A stretch of 64,000 bases of DNA, taken from contig CM024753.1 of assembly GCA_014218235.1 (NCBI GenBank), positions 176,614,348 through 176,678,347 on the forward strand, read 5' to 3'. Source of the DNA: Colocasia esculenta. Its lineage: Eukaryota; Streptophyta; Magnoliopsida; Alismatales; Araceae. The position numbers and the translations under genes were made by a program. Below, one piece after another: positions 1-11,112 of this stretch. Under the pieces are notes generated by a model. It saw only the letters and a list, made by a program, of their open reading frames with translations. It had not been told where the DNA came from and searched no databases. Positions within the stretch are counted from its first letter, which is position 1; each line of letters opens with the position of its first letter.

Positions 1-8
1 GACCTTCC

Positions 9-121
9 TCAGTGATCCCAATTGACACAGTAGACAAGTACCTTGTAGCGCAGGAAACCATGGCACATCTGCTTAAACCCTCCATCTTGTGGGCCGTGAG
101 AGAGCTGATACCAGCCAATTA
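9..121 (-). other. Possible terminal exon of an unidentified gene
   Basis: On the minus strand an open stretch of about 37 codons ends in TGA (9-11). It is preceded by a plausible splice acceptor AG at 122-123. The peptide begins GWYQLSHGPQDGGFKQMCHG and ends CVNWDH. The residue mix and the acceptor look like real coding sequence, but I do not recognise the family and the rest of any gene would lie inside unassigned DNA. It could be a captured or decayed fragment, or chance. Confidence 0.25.
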
Positions 122-123
122 CT

Positions 124-1440
124 AACGTAAAAACACTCAGATTTATCTCTCTAGTATTTGACAGTACTGTGCAAAGTACATATCTGTAACTGGGAGAAGG
201 AACTCCGCGAGTAGCTGGCGAGTGGTGAAGTAGGACAGACCAGTGGCAAACGAAGCTCTAGGATAGCTTCAAGTGCTCCGAGCACTGCCAGCTTTTGCAG
301 TCACAACGTGGATTCTTCACAAAACACGACAACTTCTTCTTACCTTTTTTTTTTTTTTTTTTCCCTTTCCTCTCCTTCTCCAATGTCAGGTGACTAGCCA
401 GGGCAGTCTGGAAGTGGCCGGTCTCATCTGATCATGATGATGGGGGTCAAGTGGTGACTTCTGGGTAGGCCAATCTTCTGAGGCTTGACAGAGTGCCCCA
501 TCATCCTCATGGGAGATGCTGAAGAGCGGCTCCCCTTAGAAAGCAACTAGGACGTGGAGTCTTGGGGTTCCCCCTAGATAGATAAATCTTGATAAATTCA
601 GCGTGGGATGGAATCTGGTAACCTATTCTTGTATTTTTATGAATTTAAGTATCCCACTAAAATACAAAAGTACTCTTATACGGAGACAAAAAAAAAAGAT
701 TGAAAAACCTTGAGTTTTGTTATCCAACTTTATTCTAACCCACCATCTCTTATGGAGTTACCAAAGAAGTCTACAAGCTCGCCATATGCTCCCAAGTCCT
801 AATCATGCTGGGGTTTCGACGTTGATGGGACGTCAAAGGAGGACAATACATCTACATTTAGTCGATACTACAGCATCGTGAGATATTTAATCTATAAAAC
901 ATCCTAGAAGGCCAACAACGATCCACCTGATGTTCGTGACAAGAATGACCATCTTTATTCTTCCGACAAATGTTCGGACGACAGCAGTAGATGGCAACAG
1001 GCACTAACCGGGACGTAATATGACATGCATGAAGGTCATGCCACTGTGGGGAATAACGTTCCAATTTTTCCGAGCAACACCATTAAAGGGCTTACTAAAA
1101 CCAACCTCAAAAGGGGAGAAAGAAAAATGGATCATACATGTTTGTGTGGTGTCATGTTGAGGCTTGAAGACGATTACCCGCCTAGCAGAGCCCACATCTG
1201 CTTTTGGTGAAACTTCATCTATATATGCTTTTAAAAGGTAACTAGGTAGAGCCACCTGTGGGCTGCAGCACACTGGTTTTGAGCTTTCAGAAAAATCCAG
1301 AGTACAGAAGACTATGATGATACTCATACTATCTTCGGGAAGAAGATGAGTTCTCACGGCCAAGGATGTGTATTGTGGGGGATGTATATCTGATGCGAAA
1401 GTCATCTCACGTGCGAAGAAGAAGACGATGCCAGAAGACC
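124..1440. other. Unassigned flank
   Basis: No convincing gene or transposon ends are seen here. A run of 19 T at 344-362 could be an old retroposon tail on the minus strand or simple slippage. The right part may include the outer end of the Copia-1 LTR, whose left boundary I cannot fix. Confidence 0.4.
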
Positions 1441-1737
1441 TGTAATGTGCACGGACGTCAGAAAGGGAGACGCGTAACTCAGACGATCTCTCTTTGATTT
1501 TCTCTCTCTATATGTCTATATATAGTCTATGTGACTTGATGGAGAGTATGACATATATATTTATAAAGAGGAGAGACTAGTCCCAATGATCCTGAACATG
1601 ATCTCACCCATAATAGGATCCTAATGGATATTTAATGGGTTAAGCCCATGAATTTATTTCATTAATTGGACCTAATTGTGTCTTTATGTTGTGTAGTCCA
1701 ATACAAGTGGACCACAATATTGGATAAAAATCCAACA
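1441..1737 (-). repeat. Copia-1 3' LTR (outer boundary uncertain)
   Basis: Read on the minus strand the LTR starts TGTTGGATTTTTATCCAAT at 1737, directly after a polypurine tract. The left edge is a guess: TG dinucleotides at 1441 and near 1366 are both possible, because no second LTR copy is in the window for comparison. A TATA-like string lies near 1516-1524. Confidence 0.6.
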
Positions 1738-1748
1738 TTCTCCCACTT
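1738..1748 (-). other. Copia-1 polypurine tract
   Basis: On the minus strand the tract AAGTGGGAGAA abuts the LTR start TGTTGG. Polypurine tracts at this place prime plus-strand DNA synthesis in LTR retrotransposons, and the position fixes the inner LTR edge. Confidence 0.75.
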
Positions 1749-2229
1749 GGTCCAACTTGTCACACGCATATCAAATCTTCCTTTAAAAATATACATATAA
1801 TATAGACTCATATATATTTTTAAACAGACTATTGAAGATTAATTTGATGCCTTGGACTTACACCTGAAAGGGAAAAACACAGTACATCGCATGATTAAAA
1901 CTAAAACACACACCACAAATTAATGGAACCTGAAGAGTTTAAATATAGTAAATCAAATGACATGGGTCATGGAGATAAATGCATTCAAATCACACACCAC
2001 CTTCCATATACCATAATGACACCAACTCACTACAATTGAACACTGAACTTGAAAAGATAGATAAACTTGAACCTAATGTTTATATGTTGGTCACCACTTA
2101 AGCATGCATTCTGCCAACCATAACCCATAGCCAACATGTATACACAAATAAATGGAATAGGCAGAAAATAATAGAAGAATCATGACATAGATGTGATCAC
2201 AAATAATAACATAATGTCAACTGAAAGTG

Positions 2230-4015
2230 TCATAATATATCGAGAGAACTAACAAGACCTATCCGAATCACATGACTACAATATACGCTAGTAGGTAGTC
2301 CATTAGTGGGAGGGTTAACAACCATAAGATCTGTCTCAATATGTTCTATACACACTTCATGATTCTTACACTCTATCTCTAAGAGCAGAATACTTGATAT
2401 CCAAAGCTCTACCACCCTTGGATGCCTTATTGTTCTTAGAGAAGAAAATTGCAGTGGAATTGTCATAGTAAATCTTGATAGGCCTAGAGATGAAATCTAT
2501 ACATAGTAGACTTGTGAGCAAATTCAGCAACTAAATGGCCTGACCACTAGTCTCAAAACAAGCAATAAACTCAACTGCCATAGTGGAAGTCACTGTAATA
2601 CTCTACTTTTCATTGCACAAGGTAATAGCTCCCCCTACTAAGAAGAACACATAGCCTGAAGTGGACTTCCTTGTGTCAAGGCAGCTATCAAAATCAACAT
2701 CAGAATATGCAATGACCTCTAGTTGATCTGACCATTTGTATGTGAGTAATAATCCATTGTGCCTTTCAAATAACACATGACCTTCTTGGCAGCCTTCTAG
2801 TAATCTATGCCTGGGTCACTCTGATATCTTCAGAGTATACCCACAGCAAAAGCTATATCTGAACGTGTACAAGTTTGAAGGTACATCAGGCTCTCAACGG
2901 CTAAAGCATAAGGAATAGATTTCATTTGCTTCCTTTCTAAGTCATTCTTGGGACATTGTAATTTATTGAATTTATCATCTTTAATAATGGGTACCTTATC
3001 GGGTGCGCATGACTACATGTTAAACCTTTATAAGACCTTTGAGATATAAGCCTTTTTGGAAAGAGCCAAAGTGCCTGATGATCTATCCCTAGTGATCTCA
3101 ATGCTCAACATATATTAAGCTTCACCTAAATCTTTCATCTCAAAGTTTTCAGAAAGAAACGCCTTTGCTTCATGTAATAAACCAAGATCACTACTGGCAA
3201 GCAATATATCATCTACATACAGAAGCAAGATAATGAACTTACTCCCATGCATTAACCTTTAGGTATAAACATTCGTCAATAATGTTTTCCTTAAACCCAG
3301 AGGACAGTATGATCTCACTAATCTTAATGAATTATTGATGGGAGGCTTGCTTAAGTCCATAGATGGATTTCCTTAATTTGCATAGCATGTGTTCTTTCCC
3401 TTCAACATGAAACCCGTGAGCTTGTTCCATATACACTTCTTTATCTAGGCCTCTATTAAGAAATGTTGTTTTCACATCCATTTGGTGTAACTCTAAATCA
3501 AAATGAGCTACTAAAACCATGACTATCCTAAATGGGAGCTTCTTAGAAATAGGAGAGAAGGTCTCATCATAGTTAATACCTTCCCTTTGAGTGAATCCCT
3601 TAGCCACAAATATGGCCTTATATTGTTCAAATTTACTTTTAGAGTCCACTTTAATTTTGAATACCCATTTGCATCCAACAAGTTTGGACCCTTTTGGTAA
3701 GTCGATGAGTTCCCAGACTTGATTTTTAGCCATTGAGTCAAGCTCTTCCTTCATGGCTTCAAACCAATAGGTAGATTTTTCACTCTCCATAGCTTGTGAA
3801 AACGTCACTGGATCATCAATATCACCCCTATCTAAACCATCTTCCTATAGGTACACCAAAACTCATTAGATATGGCAGGTTTCCTAACTCTTTGAGATCG
3901 ACATATTGTTGGCCCTTAATCCATCTGAGGAGGTGGTAGGTCAATAGGTGTGATATCCACTGGTTGTGGAGCTACCTAAGGTGGACCAACTACTGCAACT
4001 TTTTATTCCCCAACA
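2230..4015 (-). pseudogene. Copia-1 pol: reverse transcriptase and RNase H remnants
   Basis: In translation order on the minus strand there is a linker with RSQRVRKPAI (near 3900), then the reverse transcriptase start with WFEAMKEELDSM and ANQ/WELIDLPKG-type residues, then YGLKQAS near 3340. The catalytic YVDDILLAS follows near 3205-3222 and an RNase H part with DTRKSTSGYVF near 2690. These are hallmark Ty1-copia motifs in the right order. The frame is broken by many stops, for example after KQASHQ, and by frameshifts near 2225-2600. The longest open piece is 3332-3808. The encoded enzyme would have copied the element's RNA in cytoplasmic particles; this copy cannot. Confidence 0.9.
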
Positions 4016-4020
4016 ATTTC
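4016..4020. repeat. Target site duplication ATTTC, left copy of LTR-1 insertion
   Basis: ATTTC precedes the LTR start TGTTCGATCG at 4021. The same five bases follow the LTR end at 23605-23609. Five-bp duplications are typical of LTR-retrotransposon integrases. Confidence 0.9.
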
Positions 4021-4898
4021 TGTTCGATCGGGATGGCATTTAGATGTCCTAGAGGGGGGTGAATAGGACTTTTTGAACTTTAAAAATTTATTTGAAAATA
4101 GATAACACTAGATAGTAATGTTAGTACTTAGTGTAGTGTGTGTGAAATAAGTGAAAAACTTGGCAGAATCAATCACACAAAGTGCACAGAGATTTATCCT
4201 GGTTTGGCCCTCTTATCAATCAAGAGTATTATGTCCAGTCCCTGAGCACCCCTTGGGATTTCACTAACTGCTAAGAACACTTGGCCTTCTCTCAACCTGA
4301 GAGGTATTACAACCCACTTGCACCTAAGCAAGTCTTCCCTTCACAGATGGGTATTACAACCATCTACAACCATAGGTCTTCCCTTCACAGAGGGGCACTA
4401 CAGGGAGCAAACCCTCTGCTGGTTACAACACAGAAATGAACAGAGTGTGTCTGCTCTGAAGGATAAGCAAACACAGACGGTCAGAAAGACATTATAAATG
4501 GGATTGAAAGCTCTAACTCTTTCTGACTCAAGGATGGTGGATTGAGAGAATCTAGAAGTACAAATGCCACCCAAGAACACTTGAAAACAAGAGAGCAAGA
4601 ATTCGAAGCTTGAATCTGCTGGCTCTCTTCAGATCTTGTGTGCTTCTCTCTTTTCTTGCTGAGTGTGGAGTGTGGTCGTGTATGCTCATACACTCTATGT
4701 CTCTTCGTGTATTTTTGGTTGTATCTTCCTTCCAAAACTTCAGCTTCATATATATGCTTCAGTCTTTTGTTTCCCGTTTGAAAGTAGCCATTTGAATCCG
4801 AACATTGGGTCTTGAGACTTGAGACAATTGAGATGTCCATCATCAGATCTTCAGCCCTTGAGTCTCAACGACTTCAGGCTATGCCGATAGCTTCATGG

Positions 4899-5250
4899 CA
4901 CTACAAGAAAAATCAGAAATAGAGACCGACATATTCGGTCTCTATTCGGTCCCTAAACAGATCAAAGACCGAATAGTGACCTAATTTGTCGGTCAAGACT
5001 TTCTGGTCACAAATCTGTGACCGACTGAATTCGGTCCCTATTCGGTCACTAAATAGGGACCGAATAAGTTCGGTCCCTGTTTTAGGGACCGACTAGGGAC
5101 TGCATCAGTTCGGTCCCTATTTAGGGACCGAACTGATGCAGTCCCTAATCGGTCCCTATTTTAGGGACCGAATAGTGACTAAATTGTCAGTCACTATTTA
5201 TGGACCGAATAGTGACTGATTATAATCGGTCACTAATCGGTCTCTATTTT
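4899..5250 (+). repeat. CACTA left terminal inverted repeat and subterminal repeats
   Basis: The terminal repeat of about 14 bp is followed by many direct and inverted copies of TTCGGTCCCTA and its complement, several forming palindromes such as GGTCCCTATTTAGGGACC. In characterised CACTA elements such subterminal motifs bind the TNPA-type protein. Here they are recognised by composition only. Confidence 0.9.
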
Positions 5251-5282
5251 TTAAATATTTTTTTAAATAAATATATATATAT

Positions 5283-5660
5283 ATAGGAAAATAACCTACG
5301 TTAAAATAAATAACAATATCCACAACAATAATAATTGTCCATAAGAAAAATATCTACAACACAACAATAATAAACATATCCACAACAATAAGAAAATTGT
5401 CCACAACATCATAATAATAAAATTGTCCACAACAATAATAAATGTCCACAAGATAAAAATAATTAAAATGTCTACAACACAACAATAATAAAAATATCCA
5501 CAACACACAACAACAATAATAAAAATATCTACAACATCAGAGTAATAAAATGTCCACAATAATAATAAAAAATTCCACAACATCACAATAATAAAATACT
5601 AAGAACAATAATAAAAATGTCTACAACAATAATAATAATGAAATGAAAATAATGAATCAT
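5283..5660. repeat. Low-complexity tract rich in CCACAACAATAATAAAA
   Basis: An irregular tandem array of CCACAAC plus AATAATAAAA-like pieces fills about 380 bp inside the CACTA. It yields spurious hydrophobic minus-strand reading frames. A simple repeat of no clear function; 5661-5878 next to it is plain AT-rich DNA. Confidence 0.75.
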
Positions 5661-5878
5661 CGTCCTCGTCTTCATCCTCGTGCTCGTCTCCTCCCACTCC
5701 ACCCGATGAAGGAACCTACAATACATATAGAACAATAATAAGTTAAAATTAAATACTATTATAAGCAATAACTTATTTTAGAAACATAAATTAAATACTA
5801 TTATAAGAAATAAATTATTTGATTTCATAGTTTTATATTCACTCACTTTCAGTCAATATTTTGATCGCACTATATTTT

Positions 5879-7133
5879 TTTCACACAAGTCGGAAGTCCG
5901 AATTGAACTTCGTCAGTTACCACAGATCACACTCATCGCCCCGACCGTGCTGGAACAAACTGGAGGCCAATCGGATGAGTATTTCTAATTTTGGACCTAC
6001 AAACCTAAGTTTTTTCATTTCTGAACTAAACTAACTTGTTTATTGTGACTTTGAGCGTCGAGCTCAAATTGGGAGTCCGAATTGAACTCCATCGGTTTCC
6101 ACAAGTCACACACATCGCCCCGACCGTACTGGAACAAACCGGAGGCCAATCGGATGCGTATTTCTAATTTTGGACCCACAAACCTAAGTTTTTCATTTTT
6201 TAACTAAACTAACTTATTTATTGTGACTTTGAGCGCCGAGCTCAAACCGGAAGTCCGAATTGAACTCCGTCGGTTTCCACAAGTCACACTCATCGCCCCG
6301 ACCGTACTGGAACAAACCGAAGGCCAATCGGATGAGTATTTTTAATTTTGGACCCACAAACCTAAGTTTTTTCATTTCTTAACTAAACTAACTTGTTTAT
6401 TGTGACTTTGAGCGTCGAGCTCAAACCGGGAGTTTGAATTGAACTCCGTTAGTTTCCACAAGTCACACTCATCGCCCCGACAGTGCCGGAACAAACCGGA
6501 GGCCAATCGGATGAGTATTTTTAATTTTGGACCCACAAACCTAAGTTTTTCATTTCTTGACTAAACTAACTTGTTTATTGTGACTTTGAGCGTCGAGCTC
6601 AAATCGGGAGTCCGAATTGAACTCCGTTAGTTTCCACAAGTCACACTCATCGCCCCGACCGTACTGAAACAAACCGAAGGCCAATCGGATGAGTATTTCT
6701 AATTTTGGACCTACAAACCTAAGTTTTTCATTTTTTAAACTAAACTAACTTGTTTATTGTGACTTTGAGCGTCGAGCTCAAACCGGGAGTCCGAATTGAA
6801 CTCCGTCGGTTTCCACAAGTCACACTCATCGCCCCGATCGTGCTGGAACAAACCGGAGGCCAATCAGATGAGTATTTCTAATTTTGGACCCACAAACTTA
6901 AATTTCTCATTTTTTTTAACTAAATTAACTTGTTTATTGTGACTTTGAGCGTCGAGTTCAAACTGGGAGTCTGAATTAAACTCCGTCGATTTCCACAACT
7001 CACACTCATCGCCCCGACTGTGCTGGAACAAACCAAAGGCCAATCGGATGAGTACTTTTAATTTTGAACCCACAAACCTAATTTTTTTATTTTAAAACTA
7101 AATTAACTTGTTTATTGTGACTTTGAGCGTCGA
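5879..7133 (+). repeat. Tandem array of a 178-180 bp unit, about seven copies
   Basis: The landmark TTTGAGCG(T/C)CGAGCTC recurs with GAGCG at about 6053, 6231, 6410, 6588, 6767, 6947 and 7125. The spacings are 178, 179, 178, 179, 180 and 178 bp. Each unit also holds CATCGCCCCGACCGT and GGCCAATCGGATGAGTA. A partial unit starts at about 5879 and the last one decays at 7133. The array lies wholly inside the CACTA. Confidence 0.93.
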
Positions 7134-7837
7134 AATTATAGCAGAACAGAGAGAAGAAGAAGAGACAATTATACGCCGATTTATGTGGTTTGGATTGACG
7201 ATATGTTAAATCTATTCCACGGAGCCCTACACTTGTACAACCGCCTTTTCCACTATAAAGAAATCGATACAATGCTCTAGGCCAAAAACATGGCCTTAAA
7301 TACATAGAATCAAGATGAGAAAACCACTCAAAACTGGGCACGTCGGAAGCGATCGAACACTATGGGCTATTTAATTAAGAACAAATCCAAAATACATTAC
7401 AAAAATACATTCAAATGTGTTAGAACCAATAATCTTTGTATTATATTATATTCTTTGATACTGCCTAACTTATATATAATATGGATGCATGCTACCAAAT
7501 AAAAAAGGTCTATCTCACTTTTGAACTCTTCGACTCAATAATCATAAAATAGAGACACACCCCTATCTGATTCCGCCTACTGTTAACATGTGTTTGTGAA
7601 TTGACTGCTCACTAACAACCAGCACAGGCTCTGCATATCTACATTATAAAAAAACACCATTTGGTCATGATCATGTGTCTTTGTACATGGATAAAGTATT
7701 GTGTCAAGGAATTTTGGCCAATCATATAATTCTAAATGGATTACAAAAGGGAAAATTTTTTTGATGGCAACTGTTTTGGAGTAAAGATTAGGGAGTAGGT
7801 TATTGTTTGGTCGATTCCAATTTTGTAGAGTTGAAAG
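7134..7837. other. Unassigned CACTA interior
   Basis: AT-rich sequence without a recognisable gene. The part at 7135-7330 has an LTR-like flavour (TATGTGGTTTGGATTGACG) but no ends can be placed. Confidence 0.4.
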
Positions 7838-8697
7838 TAGGGCTGTCAATGGGCCGGGCTCGGGCTGGGCCAAGCTAGATCCGGCCCAAGCCCAACCCCT
7901 ATTTTTCTAGGCCCAAGCCCGGCCCAAGCCCAAGTGGCATCGGGCCAAGCCGAGTCGGGCCTGAGTAATCAACTAAATTATAAAACCCACCTTCAGCCTG
8001 GCCCGGCCCAACAAATTTAATAAATGTTTTAATAAAGTATTACTATTTTTTGTTCAAAAAGATCCTACGTTACTCTTAGAACAAACAGTGAGTAGGATGA
8101 AATTCAGATGAAGGGATATCCATTTAGATTCAGACGGATCTCCCTCATAGTTTATTTGAGCATATAATAGAGCATTTGCAGCAACAAAAATTTGTTGAGA
8201 AATTCACCGAGAACCTGCTAGTTCCAAATGCACTACATAGATTTAACAGCTTTCAGTTTCATGGTTGACAGAATAAAAATGAGCAACACAAAATTGATTA
8301 CTTATACTGAATAAGTTCCCATTGAAATTTCAAAATATAAATGTTTACATATGTTGGATAAGTCCCCAACGACATAGATATATCAGTACAAAATCTGATT
8401 ATCTTGAGAATAATCACATGAGCAGCACAATTACAAAATCTAATGCTTCTAAATGAAAACAAGGCCTGCTGAAAAGACAATCCAAAACAATGCAAGATAA
8501 CTATGTCAACAGTTTCACAGATGTATCCCCCAAAACTAAAATGATTTGGCTCTTCAGTCCCTGCATCCTCTAAACATGTAAATGTTGGGCAGAAGTACCC
8601 ATTATAGATCATTGATTGTTCCATCTCGTCCAACCGGTCCTAAATAGAAAAGAAAGTGATTACAATTTAACTACAAAAATTAAAGCTTCTTAGTTTA

Positions 8698-8897
8698 ATT
8701 AAAACATAGTAACATACCTACTGAAGCATTTCTAATCCAATCTTGGGAGCAAATTAAAGCCTCCACTGTGTCTGGAGCTAAAGAACTGTGGAAATTATTA
8801 AGAACTCGCCCTCCAATGCTAAAAGCCGACTCAGATGCTACTGTGGAAGCATGAACTGCTAAGATATCACGCGCCATACAAATGGCTTGTGCCAGCC
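8698..8897 (-). pseudogene. hAT transposase C-terminal dimerisation domain remnant
   Basis: The peptide MARDILAVHASTVASESAFS followed by GGRVLNNFHSSLAP and VEALICSQDWIR is the hAT family C-terminal dimerisation motif. It is in another frame from the BED part and follows it directly near 8885-8897. Several hundred codons including the catalytic DDE core are therefore deleted. Reading stops soon after 8700. Confidence 0.85.
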
Positions 8898-8899
8898 TT

Positions 8900-9115
8900 A
8901 CTAGAACCAGTTAACACAGCTTTGCATGCATTGCAACGGGCTTTCTACACATTTCCAATAAAAAATTTAGTAAAATGTTTCTAGACTTCAGATTGTGGAC
9001 CTCTAGCATGCTTTCGTGAAATATTAGTATTAGGTATAACATCAGAAGAAGCCTCAGCCTCATTCATAGTAGTTTGACCAATGACACCTGGGGTGCTTTC
9101 ATTCTCATTTGCCAT
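8900..9115 (-). pseudogene. hAT transposase N-terminus: BED zinc finger remnant
   Basis: From Met at 9115 the frame reads MANENESTPG, then a finger-like stretch with KHFTKFF, CNACKAVLTG and GTSHLY. This matches the BED pattern (aromatic, C-x2-C, then a His near HL). Two in-frame TAG codons sit where BED domains usually have Trp (VWKHF, VWKAR), consistent with TGG to TAG changes. The final His is missing because a deletion follows. BED fingers bind DNA, here presumably the transposon ends. Confidence 0.75.
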
Positions 9116-9634
9116 AATCAAAATCCTAAAACAATATTCAAAACAATGCAAACATGAGACCTAATATTGTGCATAAAAAGCATGATTGGACGTGAGATAG
9201 GATTTTTTTCTTGCTGTAAAAGGGAAAACTTGAAAGTCCAAAGGGGTAAAGAATTTATTATAGCATACTGGTGTCACAAGCAATTCGGTTGACAATGTCA
9301 CAAGCCATTATCACAAATACTTTTTTTTATCTAAAGAAACCAACCTTTTTTCAGTTCTTTCTCAGCTGCATGCACTGATATACATGACCCACGTTGTGAT
9401 AAATTAAAAGAGAATAAAACATTCTACATGATTCAAGATTGAGAGGTCAGCTGTATGCACTGATATTACCTAACTCCTTTGGGGATTTGATAGCCAAAAG
9501 AGTTCTGGTCTTTTTTTTTTTTTGTCAGTACACTGCCCTTATGCATAAAAGTTGCCAGCATTTTATGGTGAAACTCTATTTGGTTCCGAATATTGGATGC
9601 TATTGACTTGAACTAAGGTTTTGTTTTCTTGAAG
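9116..9634. other. Unassigned CACTA interior
   Basis: AT-rich DNA with a T run near 9511-9523. Possibly it includes intron sequence captured with the following XRN exon. Confidence 0.4.
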
Positions 9635-9727
9635 GTCAAACTTGCGGAACCGAGATGGAAAGAGAGCTACTATAAGGAGAATTATGCAAGAATGCATGAG
9701 GAGGTTGAAACGATTCACAAGGATGCT
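9635..9727 (+). pseudogene. Captured exon of a 5'-3' exoribonuclease (XRN family)
   Basis: A 93-bp exon with acceptor AG before 9635 and donor GTAAGT at 9728 encodes VKLAEPRWKESYYKENYA and then a helical MHEEVETIHKDA. This matches the XRN2/3/4-type segment that normally reads VKLGEPGWKERYYEEKF, just before the conserved KYTEGLCW stretch. XRN enzymes degrade RNA from 5' monophosphate ends. No flanking XRN exons are seen, so this is an isolated fragment with substitutions (G to A, G to R) at conserved sites. Recognition is from memory of the family, not a search. Confidence 0.65.
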
Positions 9728-9751
9728 GTAAGTCATTTGATCTAAGGAGAA

Positions 9752-9958
9752 TCATGCCAGAACCTCTAAATTGCACCAAACTGCTTGGTTAGCTTCCAGG
9801 TATTCTTCAGCCTTAATGATAATACTTGAGGCCCTCAGCCAGTGAGAATCCTCAGGATTGTCAAAGATCTGCTTATTTCTGAGAAACCACAAGGTTTCTA
9901 AGGCCATTGCGACCACTGCCTTCGTATAAATGCCAACAAAGTTGTCAACCTTCCACAT
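9752..9958 (-). other. Short open frame, possibly LINE-derived
   Basis: The 68-codon frame contains ALETLWFLRNKQIF, reminiscent of the W..RN..IF motif near the end of plant LINE reverse transcriptase/RNase H proteins. Nothing else of a LINE is visible, so the call is tentative. Confidence 0.25.
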
Positions 9959-11112
9959 TGTACACTTTTTTCCACAAGAATAAAAAAGTGGTAAACAAAA
10001 TTAGGGAATTTAAAAAATTATCAAGAAACTTAATAGTAAGAATAGTTGGGCTCACAAGACCATATAAATTATTACCTGTGCAATAAGAGATTTGATAACA
10101 AGTGAAATACACAAATTTATGCATCTTTGTATAACTTGAAATATGTGCAAGTTCAGCTTGTTTTGAAGTCTTACAGATATTGAGCATCAATTTATTTTAT
10201 GCATGTTGAGGTTTGTGTATGTCTTGTTATCCAGAAATTGAGAGAATCTAGAACCAGACAAGTCTTTGACGGCTTCCAGTCCCAAGTCAGTCAGGTATCG
10301 GCAAGTTCTATCAAGTTTCAAGTGGAGTACTGGAAGAATATGAGGAGAGGAAGAGGGTGACAAGCAGAAGTAAAACCCTATGAAACAAGAACAGCTTATC
10401 CTAAGGAGAACTGAATATAGGTCTGATTTGTTAGGGGAGACTGGTGAAGTCAAGGCAATTTATCCTTTTAAGTCTAAGAAGAATTTAAAGTTATTTCTTT
10501 TATTTATTTTTTAGTTCTGATCTAAGCTACCCAGAACTGGATTTAACCTGGCAGATCCAGTTCTGGTTACATGTTTCACTAATTTTTTTCTTTTCCATAC
10601 TTGTGAATCATTTATTTTTGTGGAAAGTGGTTTAACATCCGCTTTCATTGTTTGTACAAGCAAGCCTATTGATTCAGAATGAGTTAACCTGAATTTGAAA
10701 AGTGATATTACTCCATGCAATCAACATATGGGACTTAAAAAAAAGACTAAAAAATTATTTAACCCATTGACCATTAGAAAACTGTTGAGTGGAACATTTC
10801 ATAAGAAGGGCAATCCTCATACGGATAGCATATCAGATTCCCTTTTTAGAAGTGAGGTATCATAGCCAATCCTGAGATGGAGATTTACGTAATAATACCC
10901 TGCACATTCCAAACATGCTTAAACCCAGACAGAAGTTGAACCCAGGACAACAGGAAAGTAAACTCAAGGCTTGGACAAAACTGCATTACTGATTTAGCTA
11001 AAAGAGAATGAAGAATGGATAAGATCTGATTGGCAGTTTTCATTTGGTTTGCATTGTCCAAATGAAAGATAGATAAAAGAAAAATGAAACTAAGTTTCTT
11101 ATCAAAGCATAC
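9959..11112. other. Unassigned CACTA interior with one perfect hairpin
   Basis: No gene recognised. A perfect 12-bp inverted repeat, CCAGAACTGGAT (10531-10542) and ATCCAGTTCTGG (10555-10566), has a 12-base loop. Confidence 0.4.

Larger units (their letters stand above)
7838..9115 (-). mobile_element. Internally deleted hAT transposon relic
   Basis: A typical plant hAT end, TAGGGCTGTCAATGGGCC, starts at 7838 and is followed by GGGC/GGCC-rich repeats. On the minus strand the transposase survives only as its two extremes: a BED-type zinc finger near the start and the C-terminal dimerisation region. The catalytic middle is gone. The opposite terminal repeat was not found, so the 5' limit is the first Met only. 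Confidence 0.7.

Noticed and set aside
5296..5586. Hydrophobic membrane-like minus-strand protein
   Set aside because: Low-complexity translation of the CCACAACAATAATAAAA tract.
5879..7133. Centromeric satellite block
   Set aside because: Only about seven units, entirely within CACTA ends; unit size alone does not make it centromeric.
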